From contig JAJYZB010000015.1 in assembly GCA_021800275.1 (NCBI GenBank), positions 1 through 53,269 of the forward strand: a stretch of DNA of 53,269 bases. The letters run 5' to 3'. Of this stretch, positions 8,440-16,891 are shown piece after piece; position 1 is the stretch's first letter, and every line of letters begins with the position of its first letter. Source of the DNA: a bacterium. GTDB taxonomy: Bacteria > Vulcanimicrobiota > JABDET01. Under the pieces are notes generated by a model. It was not told the origin of the DNA and ran no database searches. It worked only from the letters and a program-made list of their open reading frames with translations. Made by a program: the position numbers and the translations under genes.

Positions 8440-8886
8440 TTAAGAAGCCACAACTTCAACTTTAACGGTGGTCTCCACATCCTGCTCCAGTCTAACAGGC
8501 ACAGAATAAGTTCCCGTTCGTTTAATGGGTTCTAAAAGGTTAATTTTTTTCTTGTCCAGATTCTTGCCCAGCTTTTCCTTTAATGCTCGAGCGATATCTG
8601 CAGTTGTGATGGAGCCGAAAAGCTTCCCTTCTTCCCCCACTTTCGCCTGAAGTTTAACTTCGGTTTGGGCAAGAGCTTCCGCAAATGACTTCGCTTCTTC
8701 AAGGTTCTTCTGTTTTTTGTAACGCTGGTGTTTTCGTATTTCTTCCAGCCGATTTAAATTTCCCGAAGTGGCAGGCAGAGCCAGTTTTCGAGGGAGCAGA
8801 TAATTTCGAGCGTAACCATCTTTAACCTCTATCAATTCCCCTTCTTGACCCAAATCTTGAATCTCTTTTAATAAAATAATCTTCAT
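8440..8886 (-). CDS. rplI: 50S ribosomal protein L9
   Basis: 148 residues, the usual bacterial L9 length. The N-terminal RNA-binding domain shows LLKEIQDLGQEGELIEVKDG and YARNYLLPRKLALPAT. A long connecting helix and the C-terminal domain (EGKLFGSITTADIA) follow. L9 sits at the base of the L1 stalk and helps maintain reading frame. It is co-oriented with rpsR upstream (39 nt gap) and the small ORF/dnaB downstream. Confidence 0.98.
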   Translation of the reverse strand: MKIILLKEIQDLGQEGELIEVKDGYARNYLLPRKLALPATSGNLNRLEEIRKHQRYKKQKNLEEAKSFAEALAQTEVKLQAKVGEEGKLFGSITTADIARALKEKLGKNLDKKKINLLEPIKRTGTYSVPVRLEQDVETTVKVEVVAS

Positions 8887-8925
8887 GGCAGAACCCTCTT
8901 TTCACAATTCAATTTTTACTGCTGT

Positions 8926-9189
8926 TTATACAGTATATGGAAGAAGAGCAATCATTCGCGCCCTTTTGATCGACACTGTCATCATGCGCTGGTGTCGGGC
9001 GCAGGTGCCAGTGATCCTTGAGGGCAGAATCTTTCCTCTTTCGCTCATAAATTTCTTGAGCCTTATCACATCCTTATAATCCACAGATTGAGTCTTCTCT
9101 ACGCAGAACTGACAGACTCTTTTTCTAGGTTTTCTAAGTTTTAATTCTCTTTTTCCTGAATCTTTTCTCGAATCTTCTCGACTTCGCAT
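8926..9189 (-). CDS. rpsR: 30S ribosomal protein S18
   Basis: 87 residues. The S18 core is clear: [27 protein letters not shown] and [13 protein letters not shown], followed by the basic [13 protein letters not shown] tail. The N-terminus is Arg/Lys-rich. The ATG at 9189 has AGGAG 7 nt upstream. S18 forms a dimer with S6 (rpsF, two genes upstream) on the 30S platform. Two CxxC-spaced Cys (C26, C29) and a third in GTCARH resemble the zinc-containing S18 type. Confidence 0.97.
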   Translation of the reverse strand: MRSREDSRKDSGKRELKLRKPRKRVCQFCVEKTQSVDYKDVIRLKKFMSERGKILPSRITGTCARHQRMMTVSIKRARMIALLPYTV

Positions 9190-9218
9190 AAGTTTGCTCC
9201 TTTAAAACAAAAATATCA

Positions 9219-9662
9219 TCAGAACGGCATGTCATCCTGAAGAACCATTTCTTCTTCTGGTTCTGGCGCAGGAGCTTGAACTTCAGCTCCACGAGCTCCA
9301 GCGCTCTGGCTGCCGGCGCTGGACTCAGACTTTTGAGGCTTGCTGTCCAAAATTTTCATGTCATTGGCGACAACCTCAACCGCTTTTCGCTTCTGACCAT
9401 CTTTCGTTTCATAATTTCGAATCTGCAGCCTGCCATCAATAGCAACCAATCTTCCTTTTCCTAAATACTGCTGGCAAATTTCAGCCAATTTCTGCCAGGC
9501 GACAATGTCAATAAAATCAGTTTCGTTTTCCTTTGAAGAACTTCTGCTGCGATCAACGGCAAGAGTAAAATGAGCAACAGGGATCCCTGCGGGAGTATAG
9601 CGCACCTCTGGATCCTTTGTTAATCTGCCAATTAAAACAACTTTATTAAACCCGACAGCCAT
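9219..9662 (-). CDS. ssb: Single-stranded DNA-binding protein
   Basis: 147 residues. The N-terminal OB fold shows FNKVVLIGRLTKDPEVRYT, IPVAHFTLAVDR, DFIDIVAWQKLAEIC and YLGKGRLVAIDGRLQIRNYE. A disordered Ala/Pro/Glu-rich linker leads to the acidic tip DDMPF, which recruits partner proteins. SSB protects single-stranded DNA at forks. The gene lies 5 nt after rpsF and 29 nt before rpsR, the common rpsF-ssb-rpsR order. Confidence 0.98.
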   Translation of the reverse strand: MAVGFNKVVLIGRLTKDPEVRYTPAGIPVAHFTLAVDRSRSSSKENETDFIDIVAWQKLAEICQQYLGKGRLVAIDGRLQIRNYETKDGQKRKAVEVVANDMKILDSKPQKSESSAGSQSAGARGAEVQAPAPEPEEEMVLQDDMPF

Positions 9663-9667
9663 GGTTT

Positions 9668-9952
9668 TTAGTTTGCCCTCACAATTATGCAGCGCAGCAC
9701 TTCATCCGCTATCCTCATGATTCTTCCGAGCTCTTTAGCGGTTTGGGCTTCTCCTTTAAATTCCAGAACAACAAAGTACCCTTCTTCTTGTCCCTTAACC
9801 TGATAAGCCAATCTTCTTTTTCCATGATTGTTCAATTTCAGAACTTCTCCACCCGATTGAACAATTTGATTAGAAAATCTCTCGTTTAAAACCTGTACAG
9901 CTCCTTCCTCCAGGGTAGGAGAAAAAAAATAAGTCGCTTCATAATTTGTCAT
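9668..9952 (-). CDS. rpsF: 30S ribosomal protein S6
   Basis: 94 residues, first gene of the operon. S6 features are the opening YEATYFFSPTLEE, KLNNHGKRRLAYQVKGQEEGYFVVLEF and the C-terminal RIMRIADEVLRCIIVR. It partners S18 on the 30S platform. The ATG is preceded by a GGAGGGTTTA site. The leader upstream can fold into two hairpins (separate entry) and may mediate autoregulation. Confidence 0.97.
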   Translation of the reverse strand: MTNYEATYFFSPTLEEGAVQVLNERFSNQIVQSGGEVLKLNNHGKRRLAYQVKGQEEGYFVVLEFKGEAQTAKELGRIMRIADEVLRCIIVRAN

Positions 9953-9975
9953 TAAACCCTCCTGCGGCCATTCGT

Positions 9976-10036
9976 CCCTCTTTCGGGAAGAAAGGGTTAT
10001 TTCTTTTTGAATAGTTGTATTTCTTTCCCCAACTAT
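9976..10036 (-). promoter_or_regulatory. Structured rpsF leader, candidate S6:S18 autoregulatory element
   Basis: The leader RNA (minus strand) has two hairpins. Hairpin one pairs ATAGTTG (10017-10011 region) with CAACTAT (10036-10030 region). Hairpin two spans 9996-9976 with stem CTTTC/GAAAG extended by CC/GG. The second has CCCG at its apex and GGGAC on its 3' side, 24 nt before the start codon. rpsF leaders in many bacteria bind S6:S18 through a structure with an exposed CCG, so a similar role is plausible. Pairings are seen; regulation is inferred. Confidence 0.35.
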
Positions 10037-10115
10037 CGCAAACCTCCTTTTTAAAGAAAAAAGAACTCCACTGACACTGCATCCCCCGGATTAAGGGGAG
10101 GCATATTGGGCGGAT

Positions 10116-10148
10116 AAAAAAGGAGCGCGCCTACAGGCGCGCTCTCCT
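10116..10148 (-). terminator. Rho-independent terminator after peroxiredoxin gene
   Basis: A 9-bp GC-rich stem pairs 10123-10131 with 10136-10144 around a 4-nt loop. On the minus strand it is followed by a run of six T (plus-strand A at 10116-10121). It lies 20 nt beyond the stop codon of the peroxiredoxin gene and separates it from the rpsF leader. Confidence 0.92.
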
Positions 10149-10167
10149 GTCAATTTCAGAAAAAAAC

Positions 10168-10746
10168 TCAAACTAAATGTTTTTGCCCTGGATGCCAGTT
10201 AACTCCACAGACTCCACCAGACTGAAGAGCCTGAACGACCCGAAGAACTTCATCTGTGCTTCTGCCAACATTTAAAGAATGCACAACCTGCCACTGCAGA
10301 ACTCCATTCGGATCAATAACAAAAGCGCCGCGAAGAGCGAATCCCTTTTCTTCGATAAGAACGCCATAATCTCTAGCAACCTCACGAGTCATGTCTGAGA
10401 GCAGAGTATAAGGCAGTTTTCCGCCGTGTCGAGCTTCAATCCATGCCTTATGGGTATAAACGCTGTCAACGCTGACTCCAAAAACCTCAATGTTCAATTT
10501 TTTAAATTCTTCATAAAGGTTTTTAAACCCATCTACTTCAGTCTGACAAACAGGGGTGAAATCAAGAGGGTAGTAAAACATAACAACCCACTTCCCCTTC
10601 ATGTCTTTTAATGAAAACTCCTGGAATTTCCCCTCAGGAGTAATTCCCTGCATGTGCCACTTAGGAGCAGGCTGACCAACCTGTAATCCATTCCATTCCT
10701 CTTTTACTCTTACAGGAACAGATGTTTCTTGAACTTGAACTGCCAT
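10168..10746 (-). CDS. 2-Cys peroxiredoxin (AhpC/Prx1 type)
   Basis: 192 residues of the AhpC/TSA family, which reduces hydrogen and alkyl peroxides in the cytoplasm. The peroxidatic Cys sits in YPLDFTPVCQTE (the usual motif is DFTFVCPTE). The resolving Cys is in the C-terminal GGVCGVNWHPG. GVSVDSVYTHKAW and LRGAFVIDPNG are also family motifs. It is a single gene: AGGAGGATT precedes the start, its own terminator follows, and it is divergent from rpsO. The electron donor is not encoded nearby. Confidence 0.93.
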   Translation of the reverse strand: MAVQVQETSVPVRVKEEWNGLQVGQPAPKWHMQGITPEGKFQEFSLKDMKGKWVVMFYYPLDFTPVCQTEVDGFKNLYEEFKKLNIEVFGVSVDSVYTHKAWIEARHGGKLPYTLLSDMTREVARDYGVLIEEKGFALRGAFVIDPNGVLQWQVVHSLNVGRSTDEVLRVVQALQSGGVCGVNWHPGQKHLV

Positions 10747-10954
10747 CGTAAATCCTCCTTTTATAATTTTATTATTTTGCTTGCTGCAGAATTATGATAT
10801 TTCTCATATTCCGTAATTTTTCCTCCTCATTACTCACGTCTCTCTTCAAAAGCAGGGAATTTCAACAGCTTCGCAGAACTGTGTGAGTTTGAAAACAACC
10901 CATGCCTGGATTTCCCCTCCCGGAGAATCTGGACAAAGGGATTAAGGAGGATTT

Positions 10955-11221
10955 ATGCTTGTACAAGAGGCAAAAGCAAAAGTGATAAAAACCTATCAGA
11001 AACATGAAAAGGATACCGGCTCAGCCGAAGTCCAAATCGCTATTTTAACGACCCGAATCAATCAATTGACAGAACATTTAAAAACCCACAAAAAAGACCA
11101 TCACTCCCGAAGAGGACTTTTACTAATGGTCGGAAAGAGAGAACGACTAAAACACTACCTGAGCAAAAAAGATCCTGCAAAATACCAATCTGTTGTGGAA
11201 CAGCTTGGATTAAGAAAATAA
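10955..11221 (+). CDS. rpsO: 30S ribosomal protein S15
   Basis: 88 residues, standard S15 length. It contains the conserved [45 protein letters not shown]-like region and a C-terminal basic tail. S15 is a primary 16S rRNA binder in the platform. AAGGAGG precedes the ATG. It forms the usual pair with pnp, 15 nt downstream. S15 commonly represses its own translation, but no specific leader fold was established here. Confidence 0.98.
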   Translation: MLVQEAKAKVIKTYQKHEKDTGSAEVQIAILTTRINQLTEHLKTHKKDHHSRRGLLLMVGKRERLKHYLSKKDPAKYQSVVEQLGLRK

Positions 11222-11236
11222 AGGAGAAATTAAATT

Positions 11237-13492
11237 ATGCACAGCATTCAGATGAATTTAGCGGGGAGATTACTGCGTCTTGAAACAGGGGATATCGCAA
11301 AACAGGCAAGTGGAGCCGTTATGGTTAGATATGGGGATACAATGGTTCTTGCCACCTGCGTGGGGGCAGACAAACCAAGAGAAGGGGTTGATTTTTTCCC
11401 CTTAACCGTTGATTACGAAGAAAAACTGTGTGCCGCGGGAAAAATCCCCGGAAGCTGGTTTAGAAAAGAAGGAAGACCAACGGAAAAATGTATTTTAACC
11501 AGCCGATTGATAGACCGCCCCATTCGCCCCCTTTTCCCTGAAAATTGGAAAAATGATGTTCAGATTGTGGCTAGTGTTATGTCAGCAGATCAAGAAAACG
11601 ACCCTGATATTCCCGCCCTTATCGGAACCTCTGCAGCCCTGCTGATTTCCGACATTCCTTTTGGCGGACCTGTTGGATCGGTCCGAATCGGAATCATTGA
11701 CAATGAATTTGTAGTAAATCCAACAACGGCTCAGAGAGAAATCTCCACCCTGGATCTCGTTGTGGCGGGAACAAAAGAAGCAGTAACCATGATCGAAGCT
11801 GGAGCCGCAGAGATTTCAGAAGAAGATATGCTGCGCGCCATTCAATTTGCCCATGGAGTGATTAAAGACATCTGCTCATTCCAGGAAGAGCTGCAGAAAT
11901 TATGCGGCAAACCCAAAAAAGAAATTATTGAGAAAAAAGTCAATGCTGAACTTGAAGAGCTCATGAGAAAACTGTTCACTCCTGAAGTGGATCGCATTTT
12001 GACAATCATCGAAAAGAAGCAGAGAGAAAAAGCTGAAGGAGAATTGAGCAAAGAAGCCCTTTTAAAAAATTTAGAAACGTATCCTGTAGAAACAAAGGAG
12101 AGAATTTCAGCGCTTCTAAAAGACGAAAAAAACACTGATTTTGAAACCATCAAACATGATATTTTAAGTGAACGTTTAAGATATTTTATCGTGAAAGAAA
12201 AAAGAAGACCGGATGGGAGAAATTTTCATGAAATAAGACCGATTTCATGTTCCACAGGGCTGCTGCCAAGAACCCATGGCTCTGCAATTTTCACCAGAGG
12301 ACAGACCCAGTTGATTGCCAATATCACCCTGGGCGCCCCTAGCGAAGAGCAAACCCTGGATGGTCTTCTGCAGGATGAAAAGAAGAAATTTCTGCTTCAC
12401 TATTATATGCCCCCCTACAGCGTTGGAGAGGTTAAGCCTTTAAGGAGCCCTGGGAGAAGAGAGATAGGGCATGGAGCATTAGCAGAAAGAGCATTATCTT
12501 ATCTTCTGCCATCCGAAGAAGAATTTCCCTATGTGATTCGAGTGGTGTGTGAAGCGGTCGAATCGAATGGCTCAACTTCAATGGCAAGTGTCTGCTCAGG
12601 TTCTCTTGCATTATTTGATGCAGGAGTTCCTTTAAAAAAGCCTGTCGCTGGAATAGCCATGGGACTTGTTCATTTGGGCTCAGAATATTCTGTCTTAACC
12701 GATATTCAAGGATTGGAAGACCACCTCGGAGAGATGGATTTCAAAGTCGCCGGAACAAGAGATGGAATCACTGCGTTACAATTAGACATCAAATTAACTG
12801 GCGTGGAGATGGAAGTTCTACAGAAAGCTTTATATCAAGCCAAAGAAGCCCGAGAGTTTATTCTAGATATCATGTCCCGCGCGCTTTCAGCTCCACGAGC
12901 TGAACTTTCTCCTTATGCCCCAAGAATCATTACTCTGGTTATTCCTTCTGAAAAAATCAAAGATGTGATCGGTTCTGGCGGAAAGACCATTAATAAAATT
13001 ATCGCTGAAACAAAAGTTAAAATTGACATAGAAGATGACGGCAGAATCTTTATTGTAACTCCTGATGCAGCAGGAGCGCAGAAAGCTAAAAATATGATCG
13101 AAGCTATTACGCGAGAAGTTGAAGAAGGGGAGATCTATACCGGAAAAGTGACCCGACTGATGAACTTCGGAGCATTTGTTGAAATTTACCCTGGAAAAGA
13201 AGGACTTGTTCATATTTCCCAGATCGGACCTGGGCGAGTTGAAAGGGTTGAAGATGTCTTCCAGGTCGGAGATGAAGTCACTGTTAAAGTTTTAAAGATA
13301 GACGAAATGGGACGAGTGAATTTAACCTGCAAGGGAATTAATGGAAATGGGGAAGACCCAGCCGAGCAGCATCGTGACAATCCAGGACGCAGCGATCACA
13401 GCCATGGAAGAAACCCCTATAAAGACTCTGGGAGAGATCGCCGGCAGCATGCTTATGCAGGTTCTTCACGGAAACCCTATAAAAACCCTTAA
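11237..13492 (+). CDS. pnp: Polyribonucleotide nucleotidyltransferase (PNPase)
   Basis: 751 residues. Two RNase PH-like cores are present: the first with VMVRYGDTMVLATC and FPLTVDYEEK, the second with SCSTGLLPRTHGSAIFTRGQTQ and SVCSGSLALFDAGVPL. Then come a KH domain (about 556-615; KDVIGSGGKTINKI) and an S1 domain (about 627-697; VTRLMNFGAFVEI, EGLVHISQI). The His/Asp-rich tail is variable. PNPase degrades RNA 3' to 5' with phosphate. The mRNA probably ends at the hairpin at 13512-13552, inside the next gene. Confidence 0.98.
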   Translation: MHSIQMNLAGRLLRLETGDIAKQASGAVMVRYGDTMVLATCVGADKPREGVDFFPLTVDYEEKLCAAGKIPGSWFRKEGRPTEKCILTSRLIDRPIRPLFPENWKNDVQIVASVMSADQENDPDIPALIGTSAALLISDIPFGGPVGSVRIGIIDNEFVVNPTTAQREISTLDLVVAGTKEAVTMIEAGAAEISEEDMLRAIQFAHGVIKDICSFQEELQKLCGKPKKEIIEKKVNAELEELMRKLFTPEVDRILTIIEKKQREKAEGELSKEALLKNLETYPVETKERISALLKDEKNTDFETIKHDILSERLRYFIVKEKRRPDGRNFHEIRPISCSTGLLPRTHGSAIFTRGQTQLIANITLGAPSEEQTLDGLLQDEKKKFLLHYYMPPYSVGEVKPLRSPGRREIGHGALAERALSYLLPSEEEFPYVIRVVCEAVESNGSTSMASVCSGSLALFDAGVPLKKPVAGIAMGLVHLGSEYSVLTDIQGLEDHLGEMDFKVAGTRDGITALQLDIKLTGVEMEVLQKALYQAKEAREFILDIMSRALSAPRAELSPYAPRIITLVIPSEKIKDVIGSGGKTINKIIAETKVKIDIEDDGRIFIVTPDAAGAQKAKNMIEAITREVEEGEIYTGKVTRLMNFGAFVEIYPGKEGLVHISQIGPGRVERVEDVFQVGDEVTVKVLKIDEMGRVNLTCKGINGNGEDPAEQHRDNPGRSDHSHGRNPYKDSGRDRRQHAYAGSSRKPYKNP

Positions 13493-13508
13493 TTGAAAAC
13501 GAACTGAA

Positions 13509-14363
13509 ATGAAAAAAAGAGGAGGATTTTTAAGAAGTCTCCTCTTTTTTTTCATTCTCCTGATTTTTATTCCAACCCTTTCCTGCGCTTATCCCAACAG
13601 AATCATAAGCTTGACCCCAAGCGTAACAGAAATGCTTTTCGCCATTGGGGCAGGGAAGCAAGTCATTGCTGTTACGACTGCTGATGATTATCCCGCCCTC
13701 GTTAAAAAACTGCCAAAAATTGGCGGTGTCCAAGTTTCTTATGAAAAAATTTTAGCTCTCAACCCTGATTTAGTGGTCGGAGAAAAGGCTCTGGTAGGCA
13801 ATCAGTTAATTCATCTGGAACAGTTAGGAATTCATACTCTTGTCCTGAACACCAAGACGTTAGGGGAGATTCCTGATACCCTTAAAATTTTAGGAAATGA
13901 GACAGGGCACATCAAAAGAGCGGACGCAGCCGCTTCAAATTTTTTAAAAAAACTGGCGCAAATTAAAAATAAATACGATCACTCCCCTTATCCGCGAGTT
14001 TTTATCGAATTAGGAGATCATCCTCTGTTGACCACAGGGAAGGATTCATTCTTATCTGAAGCGGTTCAAGCAGCCGGCGGTGAAAATATAGGCAGCTCAC
14101 TCCCCAGAGGGTTTGAGATGATTTCAGAGGAAGAAGTTGCGGCTGAAAATCCACAGGTGATCATACTGGCTGATGGGCAAACCAGCAGTAATATTGTTAA
14201 AAGGCCGGGATGGGGGAAAATTTCTGCGGTTTTGCGCGGAAAAATCTACAGCATTAATCCAGACCTCGTAATGAGGCCAGATCTTCGAATTTTAAGTGGC
14301 ATTCTAAAAATGGCTTACTGGTTTCATGCCGTGCATCGAAAACATTTCATAGGCGTTCATTAA
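13509..14363 (+). CDS. btuF: Periplasmic substrate-binding lipoprotein, BtuF-like
   Basis: 284 residues. The signal peptide (KKRGG, hydrophobic LLFFFILLIF) ends in a lipobox-like LSC at C26. The TroA/BtuF-type helical-backbone fold follows: NRIISLTPSVTEMLFAIGAG, VAVTTADDYP-like segment, KIGGVQVSYEKILALNPDLVV, VFIELGDHPLLTTGKDSFLSEAV and RPGWGKISAVL. It would deliver cobalamin (or another corrinoid or metal chelate) to the permease encoded next. There is no clear Shine-Dalgarno, and codons 2-15 form a terminator hairpin. No cobalamin riboswitch was found, so the substrate is unproven. Confidence 0.82.
   Translation: MKKRGGFLRSLLFFFILLIFIPTLSCAYPNRIISLTPSVTEMLFAIGAGKQVIAVTTADDYPALVKKLPKIGGVQVSYEKILALNPDLVVGEKALVGNQLIHLEQLGIHTLVLNTKTLGEIPDTLKILGNETGHIKRADAAASNFLKKLAQIKNKYDHSPYPRVFIELGDHPLLTTGKDSFLSEAVQAAGGENIGSSLPRGFEMISEEEVAAENPQVIILADGQTSSNIVKRPGWGKISAVLRGKIYSINPDLVMRPDLRILSGILKMAYWFHAVHRKHFIGVH
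13512..13552 (+). terminator. Intrinsic terminator inside the btuF signal-peptide codons
   Basis: A7-GAGGAG (13512-13524) pairs with CTCCTC-T7 (13539-13551), giving a 13-bp stem with a 14-nt loop and a run of eight T. It lies 20 nt past the pnp stop but begins 3 nt after the btuF ATG (13509), so the same bases encode btuF residues 2-15. It should end most rpsO-pnp transcripts and limit read-through into the transporter operon. Confidence 0.85.
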
Positions 14364-14370
14364 CTCTGCC

Positions 14371-15384
14371 ATGAAATCCTCAATTCATTCTGAGCGATTT
14401 GTGTTTCGGGCTTCTCTATTTTTTCTGCTTATTTCTCTCAGCCTTTTAACCATTTTTTTTTCAGTCAGCCTGGGACCTGCTGCGATTCCTTTTAAACGGG
14501 TTCTTTTCTATCTTTTGCATCCCAGAAGCTCAAAAGGAATCTTCGGAGAAATCATTTGGGAAATTCGCACTCCCAGGGTTCTACTGGGCTTTTTAGTGGG
14601 CGGAACTCTAGCTGTGGCAGGGGCAGGACTTCAGGGAGCGCTTCGAAATCCCCTGGCTGACCCTTACATTGTGGGGACTTCTTCAGGCGCAGCTCTTGGA
14701 GCAGCGGTCTGCTTTATTTTAAAACTTGAGGCGTTTCACTTGATTCCCATTTTTGCTTTCGTTGGAGCATCCTCCTCTATTCTCGCTGTCTTGATTCTGT
14801 CTCGCAGAAAAGGAGAACTTCCAGTAACAAGGGTTCTCCTGGCAGGGGTTGTGGTAGGTTCTCTGGTTTGGGCTGTGGTCACTTTTCTTTTAACAATGTC
14901 CGGAGAAAACATGGATAAACTGGTTTTCTGGCTGATGGGATCATTAAATGGCAGAACCTGGTCGGATTTTTTTCTGCTGCTCCCTTATGCAGCTGCAGGA
15001 ACCATTCTGATGATGCTGCTGGCTCATCCTTTAAACCTTTTAACTCTTGGAGAAGAAAGAGCTGAAAGCCTGGGAATCCATCCTGAGAAAATAAAACTTT
15101 TCATTCTTCTCATTTCCAGCCTTTTAACTGCTGCTGCTGTATCTGTTTCAGGTTTAATTGGATTTATTGGTCTTGTTGTTCCTCATGCAGTTCGCATACT
15201 GGCGGGTCCAGATCACAGAACTTTGATCCCATTCAGCTTTTTAACTGGAGGAATTATTCTGGTCTGGTCAGACACTTTTGCTCGGATAGTTTTTCAACCC
15301 GCAGAACTGCCCGTTGGAGTTGTAACAGCTCTTTTGGGATCTCCTTTTTTTCTGTACCTTTTAAAACGTTCACAATTCTCATGA
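14371..15384 (+). CDS. btuC: BtuC/FecCD-family ABC permease
   Basis: 337 residues with about ten membrane helices. Family motifs are IRTPRVLLGFLVGGTLAVAG, GAGLQGALRNPLADPYIVGT (coupling region and helix), FWLMGSLNGRTW and SVSGLIGFIGLVVPHAVR. It forms the inner-membrane channel for the preceding binding protein. It starts 7 nt after btuF and ends with the overlap ATGA shared with the ATPase gene, indicating coupled translation. Substrate could be vitamin B12, haem or a siderophore. Confidence 0.92.
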   Translation: MKSSIHSERFVFRASLFFLLISLSLLTIFFSVSLGPAAIPFKRVLFYLLHPRSSKGIFGEIIWEIRTPRVLLGFLVGGTLAVAGAGLQGALRNPLADPYIVGTSSGAALGAAVCFILKLEAFHLIPIFAFVGASSSILAVLILSRRKGELPVTRVLLAGVVVGSLVWAVVTFLLTMSGENMDKLVFWLMGSLNGRTWSDFFLLLPYAAAGTILMMLLAHPLNLLTLGEERAESLGIHPEKIKLFILLISSLLTAAAVSVSGLIGFIGLVVPHAVRILAGPDHRTLIPFSFLTGGIILVWSDTFARIVFQPAELPVGVVTALLGSPFFLYLLKRSQFS

Positions 15385-16190
15385 CCCATTCGATTATTCA
15401 AAGCCAAAACATTTCGTTTCAGTATGATCAAATCCAGGCTCTGACAGAGGTCAGCTGCGAAATTAAAAAACAGGAATTTGTTGGGGTTATCGGTCCAAAT
15501 GGATCGGGAAAATCCACTTTTTTAAAAATTTTATCGGGAACGCTAAATCCTATATCAGGAAAAGTTTTTCTGAAAGAAAAAAACTTAAATGCTTATGGGA
15601 AAAAAGAACGTGGAAAAATCATCTCCTTCATTCCCCAATTCTTTGCTTATGACTTTTCTTTTTCCGTTCAGGAGTTTGCGGAAATGGGGAGAGCTCCATA
15701 TTTAAAATTTTTGGGATCCTTAACGGCTGAAGACCAACGCGCTGTTGAATGGGCTGTCCATAAAAGCGACTGTGACGATCTAAGAGAAAGAAAAATGACC
15801 CAATTGTCAGGAGGAGAAAAACAAAGAGCCCTTTTAGCCCAAGGATTGGCTCAAGAACCCGAGATCTTCATTTTGGATGAACCTGTTTCTCATCTGGATA
15901 TCGGTCACCAGATTCAAATTTTAACAGCCCTAAAGAAGCAGACCTTGGAGGGGAGAACCCTTGTCTGTTCTTTCCATGATTTAAATTTAGCCTCTCTTTT
16001 CTCAGACCACATTTTTCTTTTCTCTTCAGGAAAGCTTTTCAAATCAGGAATCCCAAAAGAGGTTTTAACTTCAGAAATTCTGCAGGAAATCTACCGAACT
16101 CCGATTAAAGTTTTATCTGATTCAAACTCCAGTTCTCCTCTCGTTTTCCCAAATTTGCAAAAATCTAACTTTGAGGAAAAGCTGACATGA
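15381..16190 (+). CDS. btuD: BtuD/FecE-type ABC transporter ATPase
   Basis: 269 residues. Walker A is GPNGSGKST, the signature is LSGGEKQR, Walker B is IFILDEPVSHLD, with a Q-loop in SFIPQF and a switch His in CSFHDLN. The ATP-driven partner of the permease starts within its stop codon (ATGA at 15381) and overlaps nadD by 4 nt at the other end. The C-terminal tail beyond the ATPase fold is short and Ser-rich. Confidence 0.93.
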   Translation: MTHSIIQSQNISFQYDQIQALTEVSCEIKKQEFVGVIGPNGSGKSTFLKILSGTLNPISGKVFLKEKNLNAYGKKERGKIISFIPQFFAYDFSFSVQEFAEMGRAPYLKFLGSLTAEDQRAVEWAVHKSDCDDLRERKMTQLSGGEKQRALLAQGLAQEPEIFILDEPVSHLDIGHQIQILTALKKQTLEGRTLVCSFHDLNLASLFSDHIFLFSSGKLFKSGIPKEVLTSEILQEIYRTPIKVLSDSNSSSPLVFPNLQKSNFEEKLT

Positions 16191-16891
16191 AACAAGATGC
16201 AGACAAAAAGGATGCTGACAGGCAACAGAAAAAAATTGGAATCCTTGGGGGAACCTTTAACCCTGTCCATCTGGGACATTTGATTTTAGCTGAAGAAGCT
16301 AGAATGCAATTCGATCTGGATCAAATTTTGTTTATTCCAAACCATATTCCCCCTCATCGGAATCTAAAGCTGGAAACTTTAGCCTCTGACAAAGACCGCT
16401 GCAGCATGCTGCTTCTAGCGACGATGTCTAACCCCTATTTTAATGTGTCTAAAATTGAGTTGGACAAAGAGGAAATTTCTTACACAATCCACACCCTTGA
16501 AGATCTGAAAAGACTTCAACCTGAAAACAGCTTTTATTTTATCTGTGGAACCGATGCTCTCCTGATGCACAACTGGTATCGTTTTGATGATCTGATTGAG
16601 AAACTCCACGGGTTTATTCTTGCGGACCGCGAAGGGGAAGGAATAGAAAAGGTGAGAGAGAAGATAAAAACAAGGGGACTTTCAGCAGTGGAGAAAATAA
16701 AACGGGTTGACATGATCTCAGTTGGAATTTCCTCCACATCAATCAGGACTCGACTTCAGAACCATCAAAGCATACGATATCTGACTCCTGAACCTGTGGA
16801 AGAATATATGATTCGAAATAACCTTTACGGTTTCAAACCGCTCAATCCTGAAGGAAGAACCCGGTTAGAAAAGGAGCCTGATCCTTTATGA
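16187..16891 (+). CDS. nadD: Nicotinate-nucleotide adenylyltransferase
   Basis: 234 residues. The nucleotidyltransferase motif GGTFNPVHLGHL is near the N-terminus, with FIPNHIPPHR and FICGTDALL. The C-terminal VGISSTSIRTRL is the ISSTxIR motif of NadD. It makes deamido-NAD from nicotinate mononucleotide. It overlaps the ABC ATPase upstream and the LCP gene downstream by ATGA, so five genes from btuF to LCP look like one translational chain. The partner rsfS, often next to nadD, is not here. Confidence 0.95.
   Translation: MKQDADKKDADRQQKKIGILGGTFNPVHLGHLILAEEARMQFDLDQILFIPNHIPPHRNLKLETLASDKDRCSMLLLATMSNPYFNVSKIELDKEEISYTIHTLEDLKRLQPENSFYFICGTDALLMHNWYRFDDLIEKLHGFILADREGEGIEKVREKIKTRGLSAVEKIKRVDMISVGISSTSIRTRLQNHQSIRYLTPEPVEEYMIRNNLYGFKPLNPEGRTRLEKEPDPL

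Noticed and set aside
10747-10800. PerR/Fur-like box (TTATAAT-like palindrome) upstream of the peroxiredoxin
   Set aside because: The match is in a very AT-rich stretch with an off-length centre and no second supporting site; too weak to call.
13493-13511. Cobalamin riboswitch before btuF
   Set aside because: Only 16 nt separate pnp and btuF. There is no room for a riboswitch and no B12-box sequence was seen.
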